Positions 50,700 through 60,181 of a stretch of DNA of 64,000 bases are shown one piece after another (the first letter of the stretch is position 1; each line of letters opens with the position of its first letter). The stretch is from JBBIJO01 sp037445895. GTDB lineage: Bacteria > Bacteroidota > Ignavibacteria > Kapaibacteriales > UBA2268. A program made the translations under genes and the position numbers. The notes beneath the pieces were generated by a model. It ran no database searches, had not been told where the DNA came from, and was given only the letters and a program-made list of their open reading frames with translations. The stretch covers positions 124,001 to 188,000 of the forward strand of contig JBBIJO010000002.1 of assembly GCA_037445895.1 (NCBI GenBank), given 5' to 3'.

Positions 50700-52091
50700 C
50701 TATCGTTTATTGTATCTTAATTCTTCAGGTTGAAAAATTCTATCCATAATTCCTAAACTTATTCCAATATAATAACGCGAAAAACTTGCATAAGGAGTAA
50801 AGTCAATCCAATCGGTAGTTCGCTGTCTCCGCAAAAACCTATCATTATTTCCCGATACATATCCCAATACAAGCGAGAAATTAAAACTTTCTGTTATTTT
50901 CAAATTTAGCCTATTACCCAAATGCACGAAAGTGGAAGGGAAGTAATTGTATTCAATAAACGGTTCGGTCGAAAGTTCATCGGGGAGTACTACCTGCCAA
51001 TAGCCAAGTCGTATTGGTAACACACCAAGCCCAATATCTTTTAATCCAAAGACGAATGTATTCAAAAGCGAAGTGCCAAGATAAAATTGATTATTAAGGA
51101 TAGGTAAAGCAACCGAAGCCGGCATAAGAGTTAAATGGAAGCCTTTGATTAATCCTGTTGTAGTCCGCCCGAGCGATGTATCGGAATTTGTATTTAGTAA
51201 AGCGAATTGCAATAGCCCAATGTTCCAGGAAGAATGAGGATGGTCTTTCCATTCAGTATAAAGTTCGGGGACAATATTTACGAAATCGAGGAATGATACT
51301 CCAACGCCAAGATAAGGAACTGTTATTGTTTGTGTTTCCTTGTTTTCAACAGGATACATTAGAGGCGAGGAACTTGGATTTTGCCCCAAAACAATTCCGG
51401 CGTATAATCGAAAGTTCAACCCACCAAGAGAACCAATCTCGAAAGCAGTGTTCAAATGGACATACTGCGAAGGGAACAAGCCAAAACCAAAAGAAGGGGA
51501 TATTGCAATATATGGTATATTTTCGCTGAGGAAGAAACGCTTTTTTATATAAATTGGAGCAAAGCTCGCCAGCAAGTGCTCCTGGATATTATCCTTTGCA
51601 AAGATTTCGAACAAACTGGTTCCAAGCGTCCAATTTTTTGAATCCCGAAACCAACGAAGCCGCCATTCTGCAACTCCAAAGCGGTAATATCCCCCACTAA
51701 AAAGCTTATCTTTATAGCCTCTTTGCGATGAAGGGTGCGGTTCAACCTCGGGAAAGATACCAAACAAGCCAGCCCCAAGTTGATTTTCGCTACTTGTTCC
51801 AATAAGGCCAACACTTTCGAACACACCTAAACGAATAAAATTAGGATAGAATCGTTCGACTAAGCTATCGCGGGTAGTTATTTCTCGCGTAGATTGTACC
51901 ACTTTCGAAGACGGATAAACAACGCCGAAATCCCTTTGACCCGGAACATTTTTCTGTTCAATTTGATTGACTGTGTCGCGAACGACAATTGTGTAAGTTT
52001 CGGTTTCGGTTCGGGTAATTAGCCCCGAACAAGCTGAAAGAAAACTTACAGCGAGCAAAATTAAAGGCAGACTTTTTAACTTTTGTCTCAT
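50700..52091 (-). CDS. Outer-membrane-associated lipoprotein, barrel-like, unknown function
   Basis: 463 residues. Lipoprotein signal MRQKLKSLPLILLAVSFLSAC (Cys 21), a short periplasmic-like stretch (~22-80), then repeated amphipathic strands with aromatic girdle residues (YFPSTFVHLGNRLNLKIT, FNFSLVLGYVSG, YASFSRYYIGISLGIM), which suggest a barrel. A lipidated barrel is unusual but known in this group. It is 8 bases after the FAH-family gene and 9 bases before the next lipoprotein gene, so it belongs to the envelope operon. Confidence 0.6.
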   Translation of the reverse strand: MRQKLKSLPLILLAVSFLSACSGLITRTETETYTIVVRDTVNQIEQKNVPGQRDFGVVYPSSKVVQSTREITTRDSLVERFYPNFIRLGVFESVGLIGTSSENQLGAGLFGIFPEVEPHPSSQRGYKDKLFSGGYYRFGVAEWRLRWFRDSKNWTLGTSLFEIFAKDNIQEHLLASFAPIYIKKRFFLSENIPYIAISPSFGFGLFPSQYVHLNTAFEIGSLGGLNFRLYAGIVLGQNPSSSPLMYPVENKETQTITVPYLGVGVSFLDFVNIVPELYTEWKDHPHSSWNIGLLQFALLNTNSDTSLGRTTTGLIKGFHLTLMPASVALPILNNQFYLGTSLLNTFVFGLKDIGLGVLPIRLGYWQVVLPDELSTEPFIEYNYFPSTFVHLGNRLNLKITESFNFSLVLGYVSGNNDRFLRRQRTTDWIDFTPYASFSRYYIGISLGIMDRIFQPEELRYNKR

Positions 52092-52099
52092 TTTAACAT

Positions 52100-52774
52100 T
52101 TATTTTTGTTTATTCTTTTCTGTAAATACTTTCAAAGAAACATAATTCGAAAGTTCAGCAACTATTTCGTCGCCATTGTTGATTTGTCCAACTCCTTCGG
52201 GTGTCCCTGTGAAGATACAATCCCCCACATTGAGAGAAAAGACTCGTGATATAAAGGATACCAATTGACTTACGGAGCATTCCATTTCCGAAGTATTTCC
52301 TTTTTGGCGTATCTGGCCATTGATTTTCAAAATTAAATCGAAATATGGTATTTTCCCTTCAAACTCGGAAATTGGAACTACATTCGAAATGGGAGCCGAG
52401 GTAAAAAATCCTTTCGCTATTCCCCAAGGTTTGCCTGCTTGTTTTGCTTCTGCTTGAATATCGCGCAACGTAACATCAATTCCAACAGCAAAACCAGCAA
52501 CGTAATTTGGCGCCTCTTGCTCCGAAATATTGAAGCCATCTTTACCAATAACAACAACAAGTTCGACTTCGTGATGAATATTGTCGGAAAACTCTGGCAG
52601 AAGGATATTCTCGCCATCAGTAATATATGCAGATGTAGGTTTAATAAACACCGAAGGTTTTTCAGCAATTTTCGTTCCCATTTCATTTGCATGTTTTAGG
52701 TAGTTGCTTGCTATTGCATAAATATTTGCAAGTTCTAATTTCCGACCATCTGTGAAGCAAAGATATTTTTTCAT
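52100..52774 (-). CDS. Fumarylacetoacetate hydrolase (FAH)-family protein
   Basis: 224 residues. The FAH fold core is clear: IYAIASNYLKHANEMG, PSVFIKPTSAYI, metal ligands in HHEVELVVVIGKDG (the E-x-E pair), VAGFAVGIDVTLRDIQ, GKPWGIAKGFFTSAPIS and the end VGDCIFTGTPEGVGQINNGD. Family members hydrolyse acylpyruvates or decarboxylate oxaloacetate; substrate is unknown here. Its ATG overlaps the stop of the penicillin-binding protein gene by 4 bases (ATGA), an odd partner for a small-molecule enzyme. Confidence 0.92.
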   Translation of the reverse strand: MKKYLCFTDGRKLELANIYAIASNYLKHANEMGTKIAEKPSVFIKPTSAYITDGENILLPEFSDNIHHEVELVVVIGKDGFNISEQEAPNYVAGFAVGIDVTLRDIQAEAKQAGKPWGIAKGFFTSAPISNVVPISEFEGKIPYFDLILKINGQIRQKGNTSEMECSVSQLVSFISRVFSLNVGDCIFTGTPEGVGQINNGDEIVAELSNYVSLKVFTEKNKQK

Positions 52775-54963
52775 TTCAACCCAATTGTTTGTCCGTTTTG
52801 CCTAATTGTAGAAACCGAAGTTGTGTTCCTTCGAATAAGCTTCATATTGCCTTCATTTTTTATTTTCGTTCGCAAAGTAATTGCTGGTGCTGTAGAATCC
52901 TGGAAACCAAACTTACGCTGCTTATAAGGTAGAGTTGGGTCGTTGTAAACCTTTGCCATTAGACGGCCCCAAATTGGAGCGGCAGCCTTAGCTGCATAGC
53001 CATATCCACCAGTAAAAGAAATTCTTTGATCATCGAATCCAACCCAAATTCCAGCACAAAGCTGAGGAGTAAATCCAACAAACCAAGCATCGGCAAAGTT
53101 ATTTGTTGTACCCGTTTTTCCCGCTGCATCACAACCGACGAAATAATGTCGAACTTCATATCCTGTCCCGTGTTCGATAACCCCTTGCATCATTTTTATC
53201 ATTGTTTGAGCAAGCTTCGGGCTTATGGCATCGGAAATTTCTTGTAACCGTTGAAAATCGGCAATCAGATTGCCACGATTATCTTCGACGTAGCGAAGAG
53301 CTTTTGGTTTTTTCCGAACCCCATCATTTGCGAATGTTGCAAATGCTGTAGTCATTTCGAGTGGGGTAACTTCGCCACCAGCACCAAGCGCTAACGCAGG
53401 AACATTGAGCAATGGAGATTCAATCCCCATCTTTTTTGCAATTTCTATCACTTTAAGTGGTGATGTAAACATTGTGATTAGTCTTGCAGCAACGGAATTG
53501 ATAGATTTAGCGAGTGCTTCGTATAGCGTTACTTTTTCCCCTGGTTCACAATTCCCAAAACCTTGAGGTGTCCACACCTCACCATTTGGAAGTTTATAGG
53601 AGTATGGCCCACATTCAATTAAAAAGTTTGGCTCGAGCGAATCGGCAATTGCAGCAGTATAGACAAATGGCTTGAATGCAGAACCGGGTTGCCGTTTAAT
53701 TTGTGTAACGTGGTTCAACGAGTGCTTTGCAAACAGATTTTCGTTGATAAATTTCGGGGATGCCCCAACCATTGCAAGAATTTCTCCGGTTTGAACATCT
53801 ATCACAACAAGGCCAGCTTGAATTGTAGTAACTGAATTTTTTATAGAATCGACGAAATAAGTATTGTGGCGCAATTTATTTGCAATGCTTTCCTTTTTCT
53901 CTTTTGTAGAGTTGATATATTCAGGTTGTTTCGAAATTGCCTCTTCTATCAACTGATTTAATATTTTTTGCTTGTATTTCCAGTTCCACGATTGATTGAA
54001 TATTTTCTGATATTCAGAAAGGTGTTCTTCGATAGCTTCCTTAGCATATTTTTGGATTTTCGAGTTTAGTGTAGTGTGGACAACCAACCCATCGCGAAAC
54101 AAGTCGTAATCGGCGAGCCGCTCGTCTTTCGAGAGTAATCTTCGAACGTATTCGACGTAATGCGGAGCAATAAGCGACTGATTCTTTTCCTTGAATTTTA
54201 CTTTTGCAAGCTGAATAGGTTCTTCGAGTGCTTTTAAATATTCTACACTATTTAAATATCCTTGGTCATACATTAAACGAAGCACCAGATTCCTTCGCTC
54301 GATACCTTTTTCGTAATCTTCAATTGCATTGTAATGTTCAGGTGCCTTCAAAAGCCCTACAAGAAATGCACATTCCGAAGTTGTAAGTTCAAGAGGTAGT
54401 TTATCGAAATAAACTTTCGAAGCAACCGAAAGCCCGTATGCTCCCCTTCCAAAAGGAACAGTATTAATATACATTTCGAGGATTTCTTCTTTTGTAAATT
54501 GCTTTTCGAGTTGCAACGAAGTAAGCGCTTCTCTTATTTTTCGTGAAATAGAAAGATCTTGGTTAAAATACAAGTTCCTGGCAAGTTGCATCGTTAAAGT
54601 CGAACTACCTTCTTTTAAACGAAATGCTAATATGTTTTTTACAATTGCTTTGAAAACACGGGTTATATGAATTCCCCAATGTGAATAAAACGCACGGTCT
54701 TCGGTTGCAATTAATGCGTTAATAAAATCTTTAGGTATGCTGTCTAATGGCAATGGCACACGTCGCTCTACATATAAATAATCTATTAATACACCATCGC
54801 TACTAAATATTTGGGTTGCATAGTTCTGTGGAGGATTTTCGAGATGCTCCAAAGGTGGTAAATTATATGCAGCTATTTCATAAATATATATTATTATTGA
54901 AATAACAACAACGAGGGTCGAAATAACCAGTAACAAAAGGAATTTAAATGGTGTCAGCTTCAT
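52771..54963 (-). CDS. Class A penicillin-binding protein (PBP1A-like)
   Basis: A bifunctional peptidoglycan synthase, 730 residues. One N-terminal membrane anchor (FLLLLVISTLVVVISIIIYI). Glycosyltransferase domain (~55-240): ATEDRAFYSHWGIHITR, GSSTLTMQLARNLYFNQD. Transpeptidase domain (~390-680): SxxK in RQPGSAFKPFVYTA, SxN in AKSINSVAARL and KTG in DAAGKTGTTNNFADAWFVGF. The family length is typical. It follows the PD40/OmpA lipoprotein gene by 16 bases and is coupled to the FAH-family gene. Confidence 0.96.
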   Translation of the reverse strand: MKLTPFKFLLLLVISTLVVVISIIIYIYEIAAYNLPPLEHLENPPQNYATQIFSSDGVLIDYLYVERRVPLPLDSIPKDFINALIATEDRAFYSHWGIHITRVFKAIVKNILAFRLKEGSSTLTMQLARNLYFNQDLSISRKIREALTSLQLEKQFTKEEILEMYINTVPFGRGAYGLSVASKVYFDKLPLELTTSECAFLVGLLKAPEHYNAIEDYEKGIERRNLVLRLMYDQGYLNSVEYLKALEEPIQLAKVKFKEKNQSLIAPHYVEYVRRLLSKDERLADYDLFRDGLVVHTTLNSKIQKYAKEAIEEHLSEYQKIFNQSWNWKYKQKILNQLIEEAISKQPEYINSTKEKKESIANKLRHNTYFVDSIKNSVTTIQAGLVVIDVQTGEILAMVGASPKFINENLFAKHSLNHVTQIKRQPGSAFKPFVYTAAIADSLEPNFLIECGPYSYKLPNGEVWTPQGFGNCEPGEKVTLYEALAKSINSVAARLITMFTSPLKVIEIAKKMGIESPLLNVPALALGAGGEVTPLEMTTAFATFANDGVRKKPKALRYVEDNRGNLIADFQRLQEISDAISPKLAQTMIKMMQGVIEHGTGYEVRHYFVGCDAAGKTGTTNNFADAWFVGFTPQLCAGIWVGFDDQRISFTGGYGYAAKAAAPIWGRLMAKVYNDPTLPYKQRKFGFQDSTAPAITLRTKIKNEGNMKLIRRNTTSVSTIRQNGQTIGLK

Positions 54964-54979
54964 ATTACATCAAGATATA

Positions 54980-56827
54980 CTAAAATACTTTTTGTAATTC
55001 CACACGACGAAGTCGTTTACGATACAATTGCAAGTCTTCGCCATCGCGTTGGGGCAAAGGTTCAAGTTCGCCCGAAGATTTCCCCTCCAAAAGTTCGCGT
55101 GCTACTCCACGTTTAACCAATTGGTCGATGACAAAATTGACACGATTCAACCCAAGCCGATAGTTGTATTCTACCGACGCAATGTCGTCGGTATGACCAA
55201 CCAAAACAATCTTTTTTATGTATTTGCTCGAATTAATAATATTCAATGCCAGCATATCGAGCTCTTCCTCCCAAGTAATATTTGTTTCGATACCGTTACT
55301 ATCGAGGACAAACTTGTAGGGATTGTCGTAAACATCCAACGGGAAATTGATTCGTAAAACAAATTGAATAGGAAGATAAAAATCTAACCGCACATTTTTA
55401 GTGGTATCGGATAAATCTAAACGAATTCTCTTTGAATCGAAAAAAAGCTTTTGGGATTCGGCAAATATCTGGTAATCCAATCCTTTGAGCAAAGAAACTT
55501 CGTAGTATCCTTGTTCGTTCGAAAAGGTCGAAACAACAGGCGGAGTTACTGAAATATCGGGAAAAGCTTGAGTTAGTGTATCCAATTGAAACACATAAAG
55601 ATTGGCATTGGATACTTTCCTGTTCGAGCTTGATTCATAAACATAACCAAAGACATTATAATTAGTCTCGATTGAAACTTTCGGAACTTCTGGGATTTTT
55701 TCAGGTGCTGTAATGTCCAGCGTCGGTTCTTCGGTTTTTGTTTTTTGGGTTGCAACCTTAGGTTTGGTAATTTTATATCGGCAATAAATATCGAAACCAC
55801 CACGGCGATAGATAACACTCGACTCCTTTGCAAACTGATTCGAACTGTAATAAAGCAAATCGTTTGGATTGGTAGGTGTTGTAGGAAAAATTTCATCAGC
55901 CGATGTATTGGTTGGCGGTCGCATATTAACTGCTTCCGAAAAATAACTACCAAAATCATAGTTCTTAGTAGGATCGAAATGCTCGATTATTTCCCAAAAC
56001 CCCGGCGAAATATTCGCAGCAAAAAGATCGTAGCCCCCAACGTTGTTACGACCCGTCGAACTAAAAAGAAGTTGACGCCCATCGGAAGTAACAAATGGTG
56101 TAATTTCGTCGCATTCGGTGTTTATTGAATCGCCACAGTTTATTGGTTCGCTCCATTCCCCGTTCGGCAAAAGAACCGAAAACCAAATGTCTGGTCCCTT
56201 GTATGAAACTCTATCGGAGGAAAAAAACAAAACTTTACCATTTGGAGAAATCGATGGTTGAGACTCCCACGTTTGGTAAATTGTGTTAATTTGGTTCGGT
56301 AAAGGTTCAATATTCGAAACAACATTTTTCGAAAAATCGCCAACGAATATATTGCTTTCCCCCGTTACACTTTCGGGGTTATTCCCAAATGGACTTCGAG
56401 CGAAGTAAACTTTATTGCCATAAAACGAAAGGCAACCGATATGGCCATCGAACGGAATACTTAGCCCTGAAGAAAAATTTGCGAGTGTCTCGTTGGTAAG
56501 CGTAACTTGGATTGGTGTTTGATGGAAATTATCGTTGTATGTAAGTATTGCCGTCCGATTATTTACAAAAGACAATTGCCATTCGTCGTCGAGCGAATTG
56601 ATTTTTCGAACAGGTTCGAAAACGTAATAGGATTCGGCAACCCGACGATATTCTATGCTCGTATCGATTGGGATTCCGTCCCATTTGTTTGGGCTACACC
56701 GCTGTTCTCGAATGATTTTAATTATGGGCTTTTGAATTCGCTCTTGAACGGCACACCCCGCTAAAATCAAAGCAAATACTATTATTATTTTAATTTTCAA
56801 TCCAACAAAGTTCCCTCTTTTTCCCAA
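54980..56827 (-). CDS. PorE-like lipoprotein: PD40 propeller, carboxypeptidase-regulatory-like domain, OmpA domain
   Basis: About 615 residues. Lipoprotein signal ending FALILAGC. Beta-propeller PD40/WD40-like repeats (~60-350; SQPSISPNGKVLFFSSDR, EITPFVTSDGRQLLFSSTGR). A CarboxypepD_reg-like domain (~380-480; NVFGYVYESSSNRKVSNANL). A C-terminal OmpA domain (~510-615; VLVGHTDDIASVEYNYRL, RRVEL) for peptidoglycan binding. PorE of the T9SS has this order plus an N-terminal TPR region, which is absent here. Two TTG starts are possible, 56827 and 56800; the second gives a shorter standard signal, and GAGGGA lies between them. It appears to open the envelope operon. Confidence 0.82.
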   Translation of the reverse strand: MGKRGNFVGLKIKIIIVFALILAGCAVQERIQKPIIKIIREQRCSPNKWDGIPIDTSIEYRRVAESYYVFEPVRKINSLDDEWQLSFVNNRTAILTYNDNFHQTPIQVTLTNETLANFSSGLSIPFDGHIGCLSFYGNKVYFARSPFGNNPESVTGESNIFVGDFSKNVVSNIEPLPNQINTIYQTWESQPSISPNGKVLFFSSDRVSYKGPDIWFSVLLPNGEWSEPINCGDSINTECDEITPFVTSDGRQLLFSSTGRNNVGGYDLFAANISPGFWEIIEHFDPTKNYDFGSYFSEAVNMRPPTNTSADEIFPTTPTNPNDLLYYSSNQFAKESSVIYRRGGFDIYCRYKITKPKVATQKTKTEEPTLDITAPEKIPEVPKVSIETNYNVFGYVYESSSNRKVSNANLYVFQLDTLTQAFPDISVTPPVVSTFSNEQGYYEVSLLKGLDYQIFAESQKLFFDSKRIRLDLSDTTKNVRLDFYLPIQFVLRINFPLDVYDNPYKFVLDSNGIETNITWEEELDMLALNIINSSKYIKKIVLVGHTDDIASVEYNYRLGLNRVNFVIDQLVKRGVARELLEGKSSGELEPLPQRDGEDLQLYRKRLRRVELQKVF

Positions 56828-57064
56828 ATATTAGTTGCAAAGTAACAAAAATATCATTCAAAACAAAAATAATATTAGAAAAAATTTACAACAGAAGTCA
56901 CAGCCAATATCAAAACCTTGAGCAAATAACATCCCGACTTTGCTTGTGAATCAATTACAACATTCTTCCTTGTTAAAAAATTTCGATGGGCAATAGATTA
57001 TCTCAATTTGAATTATTTTAAAATTAAAGTTAAATTACATTTTTTTAATTTAACGAATTAGTAA
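56828..57064. promoter_or_regulatory. Divergent promoter region with inverted repeat
   Basis: 237 AT-rich bases between the divergent PorE-like and methyltransferase genes. A perfect 9-base inverted repeat, GTTAAATTA (57029-57037) and TAATTTAAC (57046-57054), ends 10 bases before the methyltransferase ATG. It could be an operator or a hairpin at the ribosome site; its AT content makes chance possible. Confidence 0.35.
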
Positions 57065-57799
57065 ATGCACGAAAATGTATATCACATAAATTATGAACTA
57101 GAAACTTCGTATTGGTGGTTTGTAGCCCGGAACAAAATTGTTAAAAGCCTTTTGCAACGTTACACAAATCTAAGCAAAGGCGCAACCGTGCTCGATGTTG
57201 GTTGTGGAACTGGCGGCTTTGCTTCGCTTTTGAAGGACGAATTCAATGTATTGTGCCTCGACACATCCCCGCTTGCGATTGAGTATTGCCAGGCGCGCGG
57301 CTTAGACAGCGTTTTTCTTATGTCTTTGCAAGAGTTCCCATTAGGCAAATACGACATTAGCGCAATTTTCTTCCTTGATGTTATCGAACATATAGACGAC
57401 GACTATTCGGTTTTGGTTCGTGCTCGCGAAATTCTTTCTCCACAAGGCTATCTAATTATTACAGTTCCAGCGTATCGTTGGTTATGGAGTCGGCACGATG
57501 AGATTCATATGCATAAACGCCGCTACACCAAACAACAGCTAAAGGACTTACTTTTGACTCTCAATTTCGAGATTAGATTTCTTTCTTATTTCAACTCGTT
57601 CCTCTTCTTACCAGCGGTGGTTAAACGGTTTCTTCAAAAAAATCGCAACGAAGAGGATGTTCAACCGGTCGAGCCGGTATCGGAAACTACGAACAAGATT
57701 CTCGAGCGCATTTTCTTCTTCGAAAATCGTATTTTACCTTTTTTCCATTTCCCTTTTGGATTATCAATTATAGCAATAGCAAAAAAGATAATAAACTAG
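57065..57799 (+). CDS. Class I SAM-dependent methyltransferase
   Basis: 244 residues. Motif I VLDVGCGTGGFASLL (~42-56), the acidic residue of motif II in VLCLDTSPLAIEYCQ, motif post-II in FFLDVIEHIDDDYSVL and LSPQGYLIITVPAYRWLWS. The N-terminus YELETSYWWFVARNKIV is common in methyltransferases found beside polyprenyl-linked sugar genes. The basic and hydrophobic C-terminus may touch the membrane. A YfhO-like gene follows 13 bases later, so a lipid-linked or surface-glycan substrate is possible. Confidence 0.88.
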   Translation: MHENVYHINYELETSYWWFVARNKIVKSLLQRYTNLSKGATVLDVGCGTGGFASLLKDEFNVLCLDTSPLAIEYCQARGLDSVFLMSLQEFPLGKYDISAIFFLDVIEHIDDDYSVLVRAREILSPQGYLIITVPAYRWLWSRHDEIHMHKRRYTKQQLKDLLLTLNFEIRFLSYFNSFLFLPAVVKRFLQKNRNEEDVQPVEPVSETTNKILERIFFFENRILPFFHFPFGLSIIAIAKKIIN

Positions 57800-57812
57800 A
57801 ATAGAAGATAGT

Positions 57813-60161
57813 ATGGCACAACAAAAAAATATCAAAAAGAACAAAGCGAAAATCATTATAAAACCACCGAAAGATTTGCCTATTTTATTGGTGGTTTTTA
57901 TTTTCCTTTTGACAACATTCATTTTTTTTGCTGACCAAATATTGATGAATTCATTTTTTTGGGAAGATTTTGCCGAGTATGTATTCCCAATGCAAACATT
58001 TGCCGCAAAATCTTTTGCTCGCGGCGAAATCCCTTTCTGGAACCCATATACATTTGGTGGTATGCCGTTTTATGCCGATTTGCAAGTTGGTTTTTTCTAT
58101 GTTTTTAATCGCTTGCTTTCTTTGTTTATCCTCTCGGGGAATAATCTTCCGGTTCTTGCACTCGAATTAGTAATAATCTTTCATTTTTTTATTGCCCAAA
58201 TAAATACATACTCTCTTGCAAAATATCTCAATGTATCTTCCTACGGTGCTGTAATTTCTGCTGTATCCTATTCCTTTTCGATGTTGATGGTTGGGCATGT
58301 CATTCATCCAATGATAATTTACCATTTATCGTGGCTGCCCTTAGTATTAATGCTATTTTTAAAATCTTTCGACACAAAGAAAATTTTTTACTCAATAATC
58401 TCGGGAGCTATACTTGGAATGGCAATGCTTTCAGGACACCCACAAAGCACTCTTTATATCGTAACTTTGTTGGGTTTTACTGGGATATATCAATTATTCT
58501 TTTTCTTTAAAGACTCGAAGTTTTCGAAAAGCATTGCCAAAGCTGTTTTTATTTTTTTCATACCTTTTGTTATTGCAATAGGTATTTTTGCAGTCCAATA
58601 TTTGCCTTCGAAAGAGCTTTCCAAATATGCTCAACGCAACGAAGTATCGTATGCAAAAGCGACCGAGGGAGCGTTGCAATTTAAACAAATTTATACAGCA
58701 ATTGTTCCAAAACTATTTGGGTGGGTCGAAGGTTCAAATTTAGAAGCTTCCACTTTTTACCTAAAACTCAATGGCGATTTACAACGGCATTTTTTTTGGG
58801 AAACCGCTTATTACTTTGGAGTAGTCGGTGCAGTGTTTGGGTTATTTGGTGCGTTAGTTGGTTTTCGCTTGCGCTACGTCTGGTTAATGATAATTTTTGT
58901 TGCCTTCGGTTTTTTGTATGCTCAAGGCGGCGGAAGCCCAATTTTCAATATCTTCTTTAATTTGCCATATTTTGGAGTTTTCCGCAACCCCGGTCGAATG
59001 ATGTTTATGGTTACTCTTGGTGCTTCAATTCTATCCGGGTTTGGATTCGATTTCCTTTGGAAAGAAGCCTTTAAAAAAGAAACTTTGGTTAAGTTTGCTA
59101 TACCGTTAATTATTGCTTTTTTTATTGGATTTTTGGCTAGTTCAGGAGTTTTTGCAAATTTAATGGAAGCCCCATTCGTTGCCCAAAAAGTAATCGAGGA
59201 TTCTGGAAATTTAGCAATGATTTTTGTGCTTATTGCCGGACTTATTGGAGTTTTGCTTAATCGTGCAGTAATCTCGCCTTCTTTAGCAGGAATTGGGTTG
59301 ATTATCCTTGCATTTGTCGATTTGTTCATTGTTGGTGCAAGCTTCAACCGAAATCCCGACAATCCCGAAAGAACTTACGAATTGAAGCCCGAACTAAAAG
59401 CAATGCTTACTCCGAAACTTCCAAACGAAATTTTCCGGGTCAGTATGCGGCTTTACGAACCTATTCGTTTTATGGCTATGCAACGAAATCAAGGTTTAAT
59501 CGACGAAGTTATGCTAATAGAAGGTTACAATCCGCTGATTCTCGAACGTGTTTTACCTCCTTCTCCGAATGCAAAAACCACACTCGATTTGTGCAATGTA
59601 AAATATGAAGTAAAGGTCAATTTAGAAAAAGGAACTTGGGCATTTGCCGAACGAACAGGCTTTTACCCTCGAATTTGGCTGCTCAGAGATTACAGGGTTA
59701 TCGAAACCGAAAAAGTATCGGATTTTATGAAGAAAAACAATTTAGACTTTCTGCAAACAGTCGTCTTAGAAAAGCGACCTAAACTTTCCAACCCAGATAC
59801 TTCTCAACCATTCGAATCGAAAGCAAATTGCGAATACTTCTCAAACAATTATATAAAGTTCAAAGTGAATTCGAATCTACCGGCAATTGCTGTTATTAGC
59901 GAGATATGGTATCCAAATTGGAAAGCATACATAGATGGTCGCCCTGTGGAGGTTTTGCGTGCGAATTACAGTCTTCGTGCAGTCGAAGTTCCACAAGGGG
60001 AGCATACCCTCGAAATGAAATATGAAAGTACGGCATTTACAACGGGTTTATACCTGACGCTAGCAACTATTTTGATTGTTATAGCTGGATTGATTCTTTC
60101 GTATCGTATCGAAATTGCAAAACATATTCATATCGAAATTAAAGAACACACTAAAAGTTAA
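57813..60161 (+). CDS. YfhO-like polytopic membrane protein (GT-C-type)
   Basis: 782 residues, about 12 membrane segments. The N-terminal loop FWEDFAEYVFPMQTFAAKSF with GEIPFWNPYTFGGMPF matches the YfhO pattern (an acidic residue after TM1, then WNPY-x3-G). The soluble C-terminal part ends WYPNWKAYIDGRPVEVLRAN and VPQGEHTLEMKYES before a last membrane segment, also typical. Family members are thought to add sugars to lipid-linked or teichoic acid polymers; donor and acceptor here are unknown. It is in a run with the methyltransferase and MFS genes. Confidence 0.9.
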   Translation: MAQQKNIKKNKAKIIIKPPKDLPILLVVFIFLLTTFIFFADQILMNSFFWEDFAEYVFPMQTFAAKSFARGEIPFWNPYTFGGMPFYADLQVGFFYVFNRLLSLFILSGNNLPVLALELVIIFHFFIAQINTYSLAKYLNVSSYGAVISAVSYSFSMLMVGHVIHPMIIYHLSWLPLVLMLFLKSFDTKKIFYSIISGAILGMAMLSGHPQSTLYIVTLLGFTGIYQLFFFFKDSKFSKSIAKAVFIFFIPFVIAIGIFAVQYLPSKELSKYAQRNEVSYAKATEGALQFKQIYTAIVPKLFGWVEGSNLEASTFYLKLNGDLQRHFFWETAYYFGVVGAVFGLFGALVGFRLRYVWLMIIFVAFGFLYAQGGGSPIFNIFFNLPYFGVFRNPGRMMFMVTLGASILSGFGFDFLWKEAFKKETLVKFAIPLIIAFFIGFLASSGVFANLMEAPFVAQKVIEDSGNLAMIFVLIAGLIGVLLNRAVISPSLAGIGLIILAFVDLFIVGASFNRNPDNPERTYELKPELKAMLTPKLPNEIFRVSMRLYEPIRFMAMQRNQGLIDEVMLIEGYNPLILERVLPPSPNAKTTLDLCNVKYEVKVNLEKGTWAFAERTGFYPRIWLLRDYRVIETEKVSDFMKKNNLDFLQTVVLEKRPKLSNPDTSQPFESKANCEYFSNNYIKFKVNSNLPAIAVISEIWYPNWKAYIDGRPVEVLRANYSLRAVEVPQGEHTLEMKYESTAFTTGLYLTLATILIVIAGLILSYRIEIAKHIHIEIKEHTKS

Positions 60162-60181
60162 TCACACTATCAAAGGCATTT

